The translations under genes and the position numbers were made by a program. DNA of 22,511 bases from Coriobacteriaceae bacterium (GTDB lineage: Bacteria > Actinomycetota > Coriobacteriia > Coriobacteriales > UMGS124), in the NCBI GenBank assembly GCA_019421015.1, contig JAHZGC010000011.1, forward strand, positions 96,839-119,349. The letters run 5' to 3'. Positions within the stretch are counted from its first letter, which is position 1. Every line of letters starts with the position of its first letter. This document shows positions 1-8,336 of the stretch, piece after piece. The notes beneath the pieces are model-generated. The model was not told the origin of the DNA and searched no databases. It worked only from the letters and a program-made list of their open reading frames with translations.

Positions 1-129
1 GGCTGGCTCGCCTTCTGGGGAGTGCTCTCCTCGCCTGCGGGCGGCGTGTTCCGCACCGACTTCGTCGTGGTGGCCCTTGGGCTGCTCGTCTTGGCCAAGG
101 TGCTCCATAGGATTGCAAAGGTGCTCTGA
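1..129 (+). CDS. C-terminal end of a membrane protein (partial)
   Basis: The window opens inside a reading frame that runs from base 1 to a TGA at 127-129, giving 42 residues. The visible tail has an aromatic/hydrophobic start (GWLAFWGVLSSP) and a hydrophobic stretch (VVVALGLLVLAKVL) that looks like a final transmembrane helix, followed by a short basic end (HRIAKVL). The stop lies 1 nt before the ATG of the M50 protease gene, so the two are probably co-transcribed. Too little is visible to name a family. Confidence 0.55.
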   Translation, partial: GWLAFWGVLSSPAGGVFRTDFVVVALGLLVLAKVLHRIAKVL

Positions 130-130
130 C

Positions 131-817
131 ATGTTCAACTTCAGTTCGTTCGGCCTTACCGACATCGCCTACATGCTCATGCAGGTCGTCTGCATCGTTC
201 TTTCCGTCATGGTGCACGAGATCGCGCACGGCTACGCGGCCTACCGGCTCGGGGACCCGACGGCCAAACGTGCGGGCAGGCTGACCCTGAATCCGGCCAA
301 GCACCTCGACCCGTTCGGCTCCATCGTCTTGCCGCTCATCATGATCGCGGCCCACGGCCCCGTCTTTGCCTACGCCAAGCCCGTGCCCTACAACCCCGCC
401 TACTTCAAGAACCGCAAGGAGGGCGAGCTCATCGTGGCCTTTGCCGGCCCGCTCTCGAACCTTGCCCAGGCCCTGATCGGTGCGCTGATCTGCTTCTTGG
501 CAAACTACGCGTGGCCCGGCACCGAGGGGTTCTTGCGCGGCGTGCTCTGGTGGACCTACCAGTTCGGGTCGTGCTACTGCCTCATCAACCTCGTGCTGCT
601 CTTCTTCAACATCATCCCGCTCCCCCCGCTCGACGGGGCCAGCATCGTGGCGGTCTTCCTCAATGAGAAGGGCATGCAGACCTTTTACAAGATAAAGTCC
701 TACTCCATGTTCATCCTCCTCGCGGTCATGATCCTCATCCCCATGGTGACCCCCTGGAACCCCCTGGGTTGGTACCTCAACCACACCGCCTACGCCCTCT
801 ACAACGTTTTGGTCTAA
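131..817 (+). CDS. Site-2 protease family (peptidase M50) membrane metalloprotease
   Basis: This 228-residue polytopic membrane protein has both signatures of zinc site-2 proteases. HEIAH (residues 29-33) in the first hydrophobic helix supplies two zinc-binding histidines and the catalytic glutamate. NIIPLPPLDG (160-169) in a later helix supplies the third ligand, Asp168. About five hydrophobic segments are visible. There is no PDZ domain, as in the short Rv1823/YwhC-like branch of the family, which cleaves within or next to membranes; the substrate is unknown. I chose ATG 131 over an in-frame upstream start at 77 because AAAGG lies 9 nt before it and the upstream extension has no family character. 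It sits 12 nt before scpA, a neighbour pairing common in Gram-positive bacteria, and is likely in the same operon. Confidence 0.9.
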   Translation: MFNFSSFGLTDIAYMLMQVVCIVLSVMVHEIAHGYAAYRLGDPTAKRAGRLTLNPAKHLDPFGSIVLPLIMIAAHGPVFAYAKPVPYNPAYFKNRKEGELIVAFAGPLSNLAQALIGALICFLANYAWPGTEGFLRGVLWWTYQFGSCYCLINLVLLFFNIIPLPPLDGASIVAVFLNEKGMQTFYKIKSYSMFILLAVMILIPMVTPWNPLGWYLNHTAYALYNVLV

Positions 818-829
818 GGACGTCCGGCC

Positions 830-1576
830 ATGGGATACCGCGTGTCCACAGCGGGTTTCGAGGGCCCCTTCGACCTGCTCCTACAGCTTGTCATGCGCCA
901 AAAGGTCGACATAGGGTCGGTTTCGGTGGCCCGCATCGCCGACCAGTACCTCGAGGAGGTCGGCCGCATGGGCGACCTCGACCTCGAGGTCGCAAGCGAC
1001 TTCGTGCTCGTGGCCGCGTCGCTGCTCGACCTCAAGGCCGCAAGCCTCGTTCCCGAGGAGGAGCCGGCACCCCCCGACGAGGAGGAGTTCGAGAACCTGA
1101 CGGCAGAGGAGATCCGCGACGTGCTCGTGGCACGCCTGGTCGCCTACCGCCAGTTCCGAAGCGCGGCCCAGGCGCTTGGGGCACGTGCGCGGGCCGAGGC
1201 GCGCATGCACCCGCGCACGGCCGGCCCCGACCCCTGCTTCCTCAACCTCATGCCCGACTACCTCGAGAACGTCGAGCTCGACCGCCTGGCGTCTCTCTGT
1301 GCCCGGTTCCTCGGGCGCCGCGAGACCTTCCTGCTCGAAAGCGAGCATATCGCGGCCAAGCGCCTGCCCCTCGAGACCCGCGTCGAGCAGGTGGACGGCC
1401 GTGTGCGCGAGCTGCGGCACCTCACGTTCGACGAGCTCCTCGACGGCGACATCTCGGTGGAGAACCGCGTCGTGAGCATGCTTGCCATCCTGGAGCTCAG
1501 CAAGCGCCACACCGTCACGATCGACCAGCCCGAGATCTTTGGCACCATAACCATCGACGCCGTAGAAGGGATGTGA
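830..1576 (+). CDS. scpA: Segregation and condensation protein A
   Basis: This encodes the 248-residue kleisin subunit of the bacterial SMC-ScpAB condensin, which bridges SMC heads and promotes chromosome compaction and segregation in the nucleoid. The N-terminus has the family hallmark FEGPFDLLLQLV (residues about 10-21), followed by the conserved region around VSVARIADQYL. The acidic linker (EEEPAPPDEEEFENL) and a C-terminal winged-helix region ending TIDAVEGM are typical. Length matches the family. The start ATG follows AAGGA with 9-nt spacing. The TGA stop (1574-1576) is 2 nt before the scpB ATG, so the two partner subunits are translated from adjacent cistrons. Confidence 0.96.
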   Translation: MGYRVSTAGFEGPFDLLLQLVMRQKVDIGSVSVARIADQYLEEVGRMGDLDLEVASDFVLVAASLLDLKAASLVPEEEPAPPDEEEFENLTAEEIRDVLVARLVAYRQFRSAAQALGARARAEARMHPRTAGPDPCFLNLMPDYLENVELDRLASLCARFLGRRETFLLESEHIAAKRLPLETRVEQVDGRVRELRHLTFDELLDGDISVENRVVSMLAILELSKRHTVTIDQPEIFGTITIDAVEGM

Positions 1577-1578
1577 TC

Positions 1579-2235
1579 ATGGAAGAGCTGTCTTCCCTGG
1601 GGCCGGACGACCTCAAACCGACCCTCGAGGCAATGCTGCTCGTCTCCACCGACCCCGTGGCCCCGGCGTCCTTCGCCGCCGCGCTGGGCAGGGGGCCTGC
1701 AGAGGTGCAGGCCTGCCTCAAGGCGCTTTCTGAGGAGTACCAGCGGGCCGGGAGGGGCTTCCAGCTGCGAGAGGTCGCGGGCGGCTGGCGCCTCTACACC
1801 CATCCCGCCTACCACGACCTGGTAGAGGCCTACGTCCAGTCCTGGGACACCCACCGCCTCACCAACGCGGCCCTCGAGACCCTCGCCGTGATCGCCTACC
1901 GCCAGCCCGCCACGCGCGAGGGGGTGAGGGCGATCCGCGGCGTGAACTCCGACAGCGCCATCAGCTCCCTGGTGGACAAGGGCCTCGTCCGCGAGGTCGG
2001 AAAACGCGAGGGAGGGGCCCTCATGTACGGCACCACCCAGGCCTTTCTTGAAAAGTTCGGCCTACGGAGCCCCCGCGACCTTCCGCCGCTCGAGGACTTT
2101 GCCCCTGACGAGGAGACCCGCCGGATCATTCGAGAGCGCCTGAGCGGCCAACAGCCAACGGACGAGACGGCGGGCACCGAGCAGGACGAGGACGCGCTTG
2201 AGGAGTATCCCGAGGAGGAGGACGATGAACGATAG
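1579..2235 (+). CDS. scpB: Segregation and condensation protein B
   Basis: This encodes the 218-residue winged-helix dimer that binds ScpA in the SMC complex. The core ALETLAVIAYRQPATREGV and the IRGVNSDSAISSLVDKGLV block are the standard ScpB fingerprints. The C-terminus is a poorly conserved acidic tail (EEYPEEEDDER). ATG 1579 was chosen because AAGGG ends 8 nt upstream. An in-frame GTG at 1573 would leave only 2 nt, and the much longer frame open upstream to 769 runs through scpA in another frame. The end overlaps the next gene by 11 nt, suggesting translational coupling. Confidence 0.95.
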   Translation: MEELSSLGPDDLKPTLEAMLLVSTDPVAPASFAAALGRGPAEVQACLKALSEEYQRAGRGFQLREVAGGWRLYTHPAYHDLVEAYVQSWDTHRLTNAALETLAVIAYRQPATREGVRAIRGVNSDSAISSLVDKGLVREVGKREGGALMYGTTQAFLEKFGLRSPRDLPPLEDFAPDEETRRIIRERLSGQQPTDETAGTEQDEDALEEYPEEEDDER

Positions 2236-3079
2236 CACCGACAACGAGGGGAGCCTGGCCCCCATGCGCCTGCAGAAGTTCCTGGCCCGGGCCGGCGTTG
2301 CCAGCAGGCGGGGCTCCGAAGACCTCATGGCGGCGGGTCGCGTCACCGTGAACGGCGCCGTGGCCACCGAGCTCGGCACCAAGGTGGACCCCGCCGTCGA
2401 CCGCGTCGAGGTGGACGGCAAGCCCGTGTCGCTGTCGCAGGGCAAGGTCTATCTCGTGCTTAACAAACCGGCCGGCGTCCTGACCACGATGGACGACCCC
2501 CAGGGCCGCGACACCGTGGTGCCCTTCGTCCCGGTCGACCGCTTTCCGGGGCTCTTTCCCGTCGGCAGGCTCGACCTCGACACGACGGGGGTCCTGCTCT
2601 TCACGACCGACGGCGACCTGGCCGCGCGCCTGCTCCACCCGAGCACCCACGTCATGAAGGTCTACCACGCCCGCGTCGACGGGCTGGTGCGGGAGCGCGA
2701 GCTCGAGGAGCTGCGCCGCGGCATAGAGCTCGACGACGGGCCCACCGCCCCCGCCCAGGTTTGCCGCATCTACCCCGAGGACGCCCCCGAGCTGCGCCCG
2801 CCGCGACGCGACCGCGACGAGACGATCGTCGAGCTCTCTATCCACGAGGGGCGCAAACGTCAAGTGAAGCGCATGCTCACGGCCGTCGGACACCCCGTGC
2901 GCCAGCTGTCGCGCGTGAGCTTTGGGCCCATCACCTGCTCGGGGCTCGAGGAGGGGTCCTGGCGCCTCCTCACGGCAGCCGAGGTGGACTCCCTGCGTTC
3001 GGCGGTGAACGAAGGCTCCTACACCGGCACGCGCTTCGGGGTCGACCCGCGCAGCCTTAAACGCCCCTCATCCCGTTAG
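2225..3079 (+). CDS. rluB: 23S rRNA pseudouridine synthase, RluB/RsuA family
   Basis: This 284-residue protein has an N-terminal S4 RNA-binding domain (MRLQKFLARAGVASRR from residue 14) and a RsuA/RluB/RluE/RluF catalytic domain. The catalytic motif GRLDLDT spans residues 114-120, with Asp117 the expected nucleophile. The later block IHEGRKRQVKRML is also family-typical. In this genomic position (after scpAB, before cmk) it is normally the RluB orthologue, which makes a pseudouridine in helix 89 of 23S rRNA. The target site is inferred from orthology, not seen. ATG 2225 has GAGGAGG 4-5 nt upstream, inside the scpB coding sequence, so the genes overlap by 11 nt. A second possible start, ATG 2264, would begin directly at the S4 domain. 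Confidence 0.92.
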   Translation: MNDSTDNEGSLAPMRLQKFLARAGVASRRGSEDLMAAGRVTVNGAVATELGTKVDPAVDRVEVDGKPVSLSQGKVYLVLNKPAGVLTTMDDPQGRDTVVPFVPVDRFPGLFPVGRLDLDTTGVLLFTTDGDLAARLLHPSTHVMKVYHARVDGLVRERELEELRRGIELDDGPTAPAQVCRIYPEDAPELRPPRRDRDETIVELSIHEGRKRQVKRMLTAVGHPVRQLSRVSFGPITCSGLEEGSWRLLTAAEVDSLRSAVNEGSYTGTRFGVDPRSLKRPSSR

Positions 3080-3101
3080 TCACGAAAGGACGTCCCCACC
3101 T

Positions 3102-3785
3102 ATGATCGTCGCCATCGACGGGCCGGCCGGCTCGGGTAAATCCACCGTAGCCCGGACCATAGCGCGCAAGCACGGATTCACCTACCTCGACACCGGGGCC
3201 ATGTACCGCTGCGTCGCGCTGGAGGCCCTTGAGTCCGGGGTCCCCCTCGACGACCAGAAGGCCCTCGAGGACCTTGCCGAAGGGGCGTCGATCTCCTTCG
3301 GCAGGGCCGCCGACGGAAGCCAGACCGTCGTCCTGGACGGGCGCGACGTGACCTGCGCGATCCGCACCCCCGAAGTCGACCGAGCCGTCTCAGCGGTGTC
3401 GAGCGTCCCCGCGGTGCGCTCCGTCATGGTCGAGCGGCAGCGCGAGGCGGCCCGAGGCTCCGACGTCGTGGCCGAGGGACGCGACATCGGCACGGTGGTG
3501 TTCCCCCAGGCCGAGGTAAAGGTCTTCCTGACCGCGTCGCCCGAGGCCCGCGCTCATAGGCGTGCCGAGCAGAACCGGGAGCGCGGCTGTGCCGCAGGCG
3601 GCACCGCGACCGAGGAGTCCTCGGTGCTCGCTGCCCTGGTGGCCCGCGACGAGGCCGATTCCTCGCGCAAGGTCTCGCCCCTGCGGGCCGCGGACGACGC
3701 TGTCCACGTGGACTCCTCCTCCCTCTCCGTCGACGAGGTGGTCGCCCGCGTGTCGGCACTCATAGGCGAGGTGCGCCATGGCTAA
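3102..3785 (+). CDS. cmk: Cytidylate kinase
   Basis: This enzyme phosphorylates CMP and dCMP to the diphosphates in the cytosol (nucleotide recycling). The 227-residue protein has a P-loop (residues 7-15, GPAGSGKST), the substrate-binding DTGAMYR (30-36) and EGRDIGTVVFP with the CMP-contacting Arg/Asp. Near the C-terminus, RDEADSSRKVSPL is the family lid/adenine region. The RBS is AAAGGA about 11 nt before ATG. It follows rluB by 22 nt and its last codons overlap the proposed plsC start by 8 nt. The rluB-cmk order is shared with many Gram-positive bacteria. Confidence 0.96.
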   Translation: MIVAIDGPAGSGKSTVARTIARKHGFTYLDTGAMYRCVALEALESGVPLDDQKALEDLAEGASISFGRAADGSQTVVLDGRDVTCAIRTPEVDRAVSAVSSVPAVRSVMVERQREAARGSDVVAEGRDIGTVVFPQAEVKVFLTASPEARAHRRAEQNRERGCAAGGTATEESSVLAALVARDEADSSRKVSPLRAADDAVHVDSSSLSVDEVVARVSALIGEVRHG

Positions 3786-4533
3786 AGAAGCAAAGGAAGG
3801 TGATGCACCCATGAAGCTGTTCGGAAACACGCCGGACGCGTTTTTCGACGGTGCGGTCAAGTCCTATCCGTGGCCCGTCAAGCTGCTCGACTGCATCGCC
3901 ACCTGGGCGGTCTGGGGATGGTCCAAGCTCTACTGGCACTGGACCTGCGACGGGCCGGACCCCTGGCACAAAGGGGCGGCGACGGGCCAGGTCTTCGTGG
4001 CAAACCACTCCTCCATGCTCGACCCGGCGCTCCTGATGGCCATAGCGAACTCGAAGGGCTGCGTCCTGCGCCCGCTTTACAAGGGCGAGTTCAACTCGAG
4101 CCGTTTCGTCACCTGGTTCTTCAGCCGCGTGGGGGCCATCCCCATCAAGCGCGGCACGGCCGACATGAAGGCCATCCGTCGGGCGGTCAACGCCCTCAAG
4201 CGCGGCGAGAACGTCCTCGTCTTCCCCGAAGGCACCCGCGTGTGGGACCCGCACGCACGCCCCGAGCTCTTTGGCGGCTTTGCCATGATCGCCCAGATGG
4301 CCGGCGTCGACGTGGTCCCGGTAGCCATCGACGGCACCGAGCTCATCAACCCCGAGAAGCGCCATGTCCTCAGCCGTCCCGCCCGCGTCTACGTGCGCTA
4401 CGGCGAGCCCGTCGGGCTGGCCTCGGTAGCAGGGGAGAACCGCAAAGAGAAGGCCGCCAACCTCGAGGCGGCCGCCATGGGACGGGTCTACGAGATGCGC
4501 GAGGCCCTGCGCCGCGAGCACAACAAGTCGTAA
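3778..4533 (+). CDS. plsC: 1-acyl-sn-glycerol-3-phosphate acyltransferase
   Basis: This enzyme transfers the second acyl chain to lysophosphatidate to form phosphatidate at the inner face of the membrane. The acyltransferase motifs are present: H77-SSML-D82 (the HxxxxD catalytic pair, within NHSSMLD), then VFPEGTR, and VVPVAIDGTE in block IV. The length of 251 residues is normal. Hydrophobic/aromatic residues around 31-55 may anchor it to the membrane. Two starts compete: ATG 3778, overlapping cmk with GAGGTG 4 nt upstream, and ATG 3811 (MKLFGNTP) with AAGGAAGG 10 nt upstream. The 11 extra residues are hydrophilic and uninformative, so the start is uncertain. Placement between cmk and ispH is as in Clostridia. 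Confidence 0.9.
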   Translation: MAKEAKEGDAPMKLFGNTPDAFFDGAVKSYPWPVKLLDCIATWAVWGWSKLYWHWTCDGPDPWHKGAATGQVFVANHSSMLDPALLMAIANSKGCVLRPLYKGEFNSSRFVTWFFSRVGAIPIKRGTADMKAIRRAVNALKRGENVLVFPEGTRVWDPHARPELFGGFAMIAQMAGVDVVPVAIDGTELINPEKRHVLSRPARVYVRYGEPVGLASVAGENRKEKAANLEAAAMGRVYEMREALRREHNKS

Positions 4534-4545
4534 GGGAGGAGCCCC

Positions 4546-5415
4546 ATGGCCCAAATCAGAACCGCCCGCCACGCCGGTGCCTGTTACGGCGTCGAGCGGG
4601 CCTTGCGCCTCGTTGAAGACTGCTCCGCAACCCACGACGCCCCCGTCTACACCATCGGCCCGCTCATCCACAACCCGATCGTGGTGGACCGCCTTGCCTC
4701 GCAGGGGGTCTCGGTCATCGAGCGCGTCGAGGACGCGGCACCAGGCAGCACCGTGGTCATCCGCAGTCACGGCGTGGTGCCCCAGGTCGTCGAACGCGCC
4801 CGCGAGCTCGGCCTCGAGGTCGTCGACGCCACCTGCCCCCACGTCAAGAAGGCCCAAGACAGCGCCGCGTCGCTTGCCGGCGAGGGCTATCAGGTCGTCG
4901 TGGTGGGCGAGGCGGGCCATCCCGAGGTCGAGGGGATCCTCGCCCGCGCCGGAAAGAACGCCATCGTGGTGGGCTCGGCATCGGACGCGGCCTGCGCCGC
5001 GCTCGAGAGGCGGGTCGGCGTCGTCGTCCAGACCACCCAGTCCCAAAAACTGCTTTGCGCCGTGGTGTCGGAGCTGATGCCGCGCGTCGGTGAGCTCCGC
5101 GTCCTCAACACGATCTGCGCGGCCACGGTACGCCGCCAGGAGGCCGCCTCCGACCTCGCCTCCCGCGCCAACGCCATGGTGGTGGTCGGCGGCAAGAACT
5201 CGGGCAACACCCGTCGGCTCGCCGAGGTCTGCTCGACCCGTTGCGCGTCGACCCATCACATCGAGACGCCCGACGAGCTTGTGCCCAGCTGGTTCGAGGG
5301 GGCGGCCCTCATAGGGGTGACAGCCGGGGCCTCTACGCCGGCCGACCAGGTCGCATCGGTGGTCGAGGCCATAGATGCGCTGGTGGGACGTCCCTGCGGA
5401 CCCGAGGGGGCGTAG
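4546..5415 (+). CDS. ispH: 4-hydroxy-3-methylbut-2-enyl diphosphate reductase
   Basis: This is the last enzyme of the MEP isoprenoid pathway, reducing HMBPP to IPP and DMAPP with a [4Fe-4S] cluster. Three cluster cysteines are visible: Cys13 (GACYGV), Cys97 (DATCPHV) and Cys191 (NTICAATVRRQ). The active-site glutamate is in HPEVEG (Glu127). The SHGV, SGNTRRL and GVTAGASTP blocks are all intact. At 289 residues it is a stand-alone IspH, not the IspH-RpsA fusion found in some Clostridia. The start follows an excellent RBS (GGGAGG) that lies immediately after the plsC stop. It implies that this organism makes isoprenoids by the MEP pathway. Confidence 0.97.
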   Translation: MAQIRTARHAGACYGVERALRLVEDCSATHDAPVYTIGPLIHNPIVVDRLASQGVSVIERVEDAAPGSTVVIRSHGVVPQVVERARELGLEVVDATCPHVKKAQDSAASLAGEGYQVVVVGEAGHPEVEGILARAGKNAIVVGSASDAACAALERRVGVVVQTTQSQKLLCAVVSELMPRVGELRVLNTICAATVRRQEAASDLASRANAMVVVGGKNSGNTRRLAEVCSTRCASTHHIETPDELVPSWFEGAALIGVTAGASTPADQVASVVEAIDALVGRPCGPEGA

Positions 5416-5421
5416 GACGCC

Positions 5422-6828
5422 GTGGCCAAGACCTCTCCCTACGAACCTTCTTCGCGCTCTCCGGAGGCGGCGGGGGCCAACCGGCGCTGGCGGGGCGCCC
5501 TCATCAGCGAAGTGGAGCCCGGCAGCCCGGCCGATCGCGAGGGGCTCGAGCCGGGCATGGTCGTCACCCATGTGAACGGCGAGGAGCTGCGCGACATGAT
5601 CGTGTGGCAGTGGGAGGCCGACGGCCCCTACGCGACGCTCGAGGGCATCGCATATCCCGACACCCCTGAGGCGTTCGAGTTCGAGTGCGAGCTCGAGCGC
5701 TCCTTCGGCGAGGACTGGGGCGTGACGTTCGAAGGCGCCGTGTTCGACGGCATGCGCCTCTGCCGCAACGACTGTCTCTTCTGCTTCATGAAGATGCTGC
5801 CCAAAGGCATGCGCAAAACGCTCTACCTGCGCGACGACGACTATCGCCTCTCGTTTTTGCAGGGCAACTTCGTGACCTTGACCAACGTGTCCGACGCAGA
5901 CGTGGAGCGCATCGTCAGCCAGGCGCTCTCACCGCTCAACGTCTCGCTGCACGCCGTGTCCCCCGACGTCCGCGCGCGCCTCATGGGCAAGAACGCCGCC
6001 CGTGGCCTGGAGGCGGTCGACGCGCTGCTCGAAGGCGGCGTCGAGCTCCATGCCCAGATCGTGCTCGTTCCCGGCGAGAACGACGGGGCGGAGCTGGGCC
6101 GTACCCTCGACTTTGTCGAGGCACGCCCCGGGATAACCACCCTCGGCATCGTCCCCCTCGGGTTCACCCGCTTCCAGGAGCGCTTCTCCTCCTCGTTCAA
6201 CGAGCCCGATCGGGCGCAGGCCGTCATCGATCTTGTGGCTCCCTACCAGCGACGCAGCCGCGAGACCGGCGGGACGACGCGCTTCCAGCTGGCCGACGAG
6301 TTCTACCTCGCCGCAGGCGTCGAACCGCCGGCGGCGGAGGACTACGACGGGTACCCCCAGTACCACGACGGCATCGGCATGGTGCGCTCGTTTCTCGACG
6401 AGGCCGCCGACCTTTTGGGCGACCCCGAAGCTCAAAGGGCCATGGCGGCGTGCGCCCGGCGCCTGGAAGCGTCGGGCGCACGGCTCCTCGTGCTGAGCGG
6501 CACCGCGGCCGCGCCGGTGATGGAGCGGTTCCTGCAAGCCACGCCCTTGGCCGCGGCGGCCCACGCCCAACCGATAGACAACCGCTATTTCGGTGGAAAC
6601 GTGAACGTGACGGGCCTTCTGACCCGCTCCGACGTGGCCGCGCAGCTCCCAGACGACCTGACGGGGACCGTCGTGGTGGTTCCCGACCTCATGCTCAACG
6701 CCGACGGCCTCACGCTCGACGGCGTGTCGGGCAAGGACCTGTGCGCAGAGCTGGCCGGACGGGGGGGCCGCGCCGTCGTGGCACAGACCACACCCCGCGG
6801 TCTGGCCGCGTGCATGGGCGAGCTGTGA
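5422..6828 (+). CDS. PDZ / radical-SAM-like / DUF512 protein
   Basis: This 468-residue protein has three parts. A PDZ-like domain (residues about 24-65, GALISEVEPGSPADREGLEPGM) is followed by a CxxxCxxC cluster motif (Cys114, Cys118, Cys121) suggestive of a radical SAM [4Fe-4S] site. A C-terminal DUF512 region includes the DEFYLAAG and YPQYHDGIGMVR blocks. It matches the family called DUF512 domain protein or TIGR03279-type putative FeS oxidoreductase. The reaction is unknown. It starts with GTG, 6 nt after the ispH stop, and lies upstream of der, a pairing also seen in Clostridia that hints at a ribosome-linked role. No later start fits better. Confidence 0.87.
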   Translation: MAKTSPYEPSSRSPEAAGANRRWRGALISEVEPGSPADREGLEPGMVVTHVNGEELRDMIVWQWEADGPYATLEGIAYPDTPEAFEFECELERSFGEDWGVTFEGAVFDGMRLCRNDCLFCFMKMLPKGMRKTLYLRDDDYRLSFLQGNFVTLTNVSDADVERIVSQALSPLNVSLHAVSPDVRARLMGKNAARGLEAVDALLEGGVELHAQIVLVPGENDGAELGRTLDFVEARPGITTLGIVPLGFTRFQERFSSSFNEPDRAQAVIDLVAPYQRRSRETGGTTRFQLADEFYLAAGVEPPAAEDYDGYPQYHDGIGMVRSFLDEAADLLGDPEAQRAMAACARRLEASGARLLVLSGTAAAPVMERFLQATPLAAAAHAQPIDNRYFGGNVNVTGLLTRSDVAAQLPDDLTGTVVVVPDLMLNADGLTLDGVSGKDLCAELAGRGGRAVVAQTTPRGLAACMGEL

Positions 6829-6876
6829 CAAGAGGGCCCAAGGCACTCCCGGCAAGGAAAGACCTCGGGCCGGCCA

Positions 6877-6885
6877 TGGTATGCT
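6877..6885 (+). promoter_or_regulatory. Candidate extended -10 promoter for der
   Basis: The nine bases TGGTATGCT match an extended -10 element (TGnTATnnT). They sit about 94 nt before the der ATG, in the largest gap of this half of the window. No good -35 box is present at 17 nt, as expected for an extended -10 promoter. Transcription would start near 6892. Confidence 0.45.
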
Positions 6886-6922
6886 AACCCCGTGCCCCGG
6901 CACCTGGACTTTGTTGACCCTG

Positions 6923-6958
6923 AGCCCGCCTTTTGCAACGTCTGTACGGCGGGTTTTT
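6923..6958 (+). terminator. Terminator-like hairpin in the der leader
   Basis: The arms CCCGCC (6925-6930) and GGCGGG (6948-6953) pair, extendable by a G-U and an A-U pair, around a 17-nt loop, and are followed by five T. It ends 20 nt before the der ATG and lies downstream of the candidate promoter at 6877-6885. It may end transcripts of the upstream operon or act as an attenuator of der. The large loop lowers confidence. Confidence 0.5.
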
Positions 6959-6978
6959 CGAGAGAAGAGGTTCTTGTT

Positions 6979-8292
6979 ATGGCAAAACCCATCGTCGCGG
7001 TCGTCGGACGCCCCAATGTGGGGAAGTCGACCCTCGTAAACCGCATATGCCGGCGCCCCGAGGCCATCGTCCACGAGATCGAGGGCGTGACGCGCGACCG
7101 CACCTTCCACGAGGCCGATTGGAACGGCGTCGACTTCCTGCTTTGCGACACCGGCGGCATCGAGGTCGGAACCTCCGAGGACGCGTTCCAAGAAAAGATC
7201 CGCGAGCAGGCGGTCATCGCCATCGAAGAGGCCGACTGCGTCGTCTTCATGGTCGACTCCAAGACCGGCGTCACCGAGGAGGACGAGGAGGTCGCCCGTA
7301 TCCTCAAGCGCGCCAAGCGCCCCGTGTTCCTGGCGGTGAACAAGTGCGACACGGCCGCCCAAGACATCGCCGCCTTCGAGTTCTACACCCTAGGCCTCGG
7401 GGACCCCATGCCCGTCTCCGCCCAGCACGGCAACGGCCTGGGAGACCTGCTCGACGAGGTCGTCGCGGCGCTGCCCGCCATGGAAGAGGAGGAGGAGACC
7501 GACGTCATCAGGGTCGCCATCATTGGTCGGCCCAACGCCGGCAAGTCCTCCCTGCTCAACCAGCTCTGCGGCCAGCAGCGCGCCATCGTGAGCGACGTGG
7601 CCGGCACCACGCGCGACGCCGTCGACACCGTGGTGGAGCACGAGGGCTGCACCTATCGCCTCGTGGACACGGCCGGCATGCGCAAGCGCACGGCCATCAG
7701 CGAGGACCTGGAGTACTACAGCTACGTACGCGCCCAGCGCGCCATCGAGCGCGCCGACGTGGCGCTTCTCGTGATCGACTCCTCCATCGGCGTCACCGAG
7801 CAGGACCAGAAGGTGGCCGGCATGGCCAACGCCGCCGGCTGCGGCATAGTCCTGCTGCTCAACAAGTGGGACCTCGTCGACACCGCCGAGCGCCGCGAGG
7901 AGCTCGAGGAGGACATCCACGAGCGCCTGCACTTCGTGGACTTCGCCCCCCTCGTGCGCATCTCCGCCCTCACCGGGCGTTCGATCCAGCGCGTGTGGGA
8001 CGCCATCGACACCGTTGCTGAGAACCGCGCCCGTGTCTTCACCACCTCGGGCCTCAACAAGTTCCTCACCGACCTGCGCGAGTTCGGCCACACCGTGACC
8101 CAGGGCAAGCGCCATCTCAAGATGAACTACGTCACTCAGACCGGGCAGAAGCCCCCTACGTTCACCTTCTTCGTCAACGCCACAGACCTGGTGACCGACA
8201 ACTTCATCAGCTACCTCGACAACCGCCTGCGCGAGCACTTTGACCTAACGGGCACCCCCATCCGCCTGCGCTTCAAGAACAAGTCCCAGTAA
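6979..8292 (+). CDS. der: Ribosome biogenesis GTPase Der (EngA)
   Basis: This is the double-GTPase needed for late 50S subunit assembly. The first G domain has GRPNVGKST (residues 10-18), DTGG and NKCD. The second has GRPNAGKSS, DTAGM and NKWD. The C-terminal KH-like domain is marked by MNYVTQTGQKPPTFTFFVN. At 437 residues it is a normal single-copy Der. ATG 6979 was chosen because AGAGG ends 8 nt before it and because the protein begins MAKPIVAVVGRPN, as in orthologues. A start at 6892 would add a tail encoded by the hairpin leader. It heads a run with plsY (44-nt gap), gpsA and rpe. Confidence 0.97.
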   Translation: MAKPIVAVVGRPNVGKSTLVNRICRRPEAIVHEIEGVTRDRTFHEADWNGVDFLLCDTGGIEVGTSEDAFQEKIREQAVIAIEEADCVVFMVDSKTGVTEEDEEVARILKRAKRPVFLAVNKCDTAAQDIAAFEFYTLGLGDPMPVSAQHGNGLGDLLDEVVAALPAMEEEEETDVIRVAIIGRPNAGKSSLLNQLCGQQRAIVSDVAGTTRDAVDTVVEHEGCTYRLVDTAGMRKRTAISEDLEYYSYVRAQRAIERADVALLVIDSSIGVTEQDQKVAGMANAAGCGIVLLLNKWDLVDTAERREELEEDIHERLHFVDFAPLVRISALTGRSIQRVWDAIDTVAENRARVFTTSGLNKFLTDLREFGHTVTQGKRHLKMNYVTQTGQKPPTFTFFVNATDLVTDNFISYLDNRLREHFDLTGTPIRLRFKNKSQ

Positions 8293-8336
8293 CAAGAACG
8301 CATCGAGGATTCAAGCAAAGAAGGGTTTCCCGGTCC

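Noticed and set aside
769..1578. Extended scpB reading frame upstream of 1579
   Set aside because: The upstream stretch is arginine/proline-rich out-of-frame translation of scpA, without ScpB similarity.
3760..5571. Antisense open frame of about 600 codons over cmk end, plsC and ispH
   Set aside because: It lies opposite genes with clear conserved motifs, has no recognisable domain and low-complexity composition, and is a usual by-product of GC-rich codon bias.
6914..6919. TTGACC as a -35 box before der
   Set aside because: No -10 hexamer lies 16-18 nt downstream, and the region is the hairpin arm.
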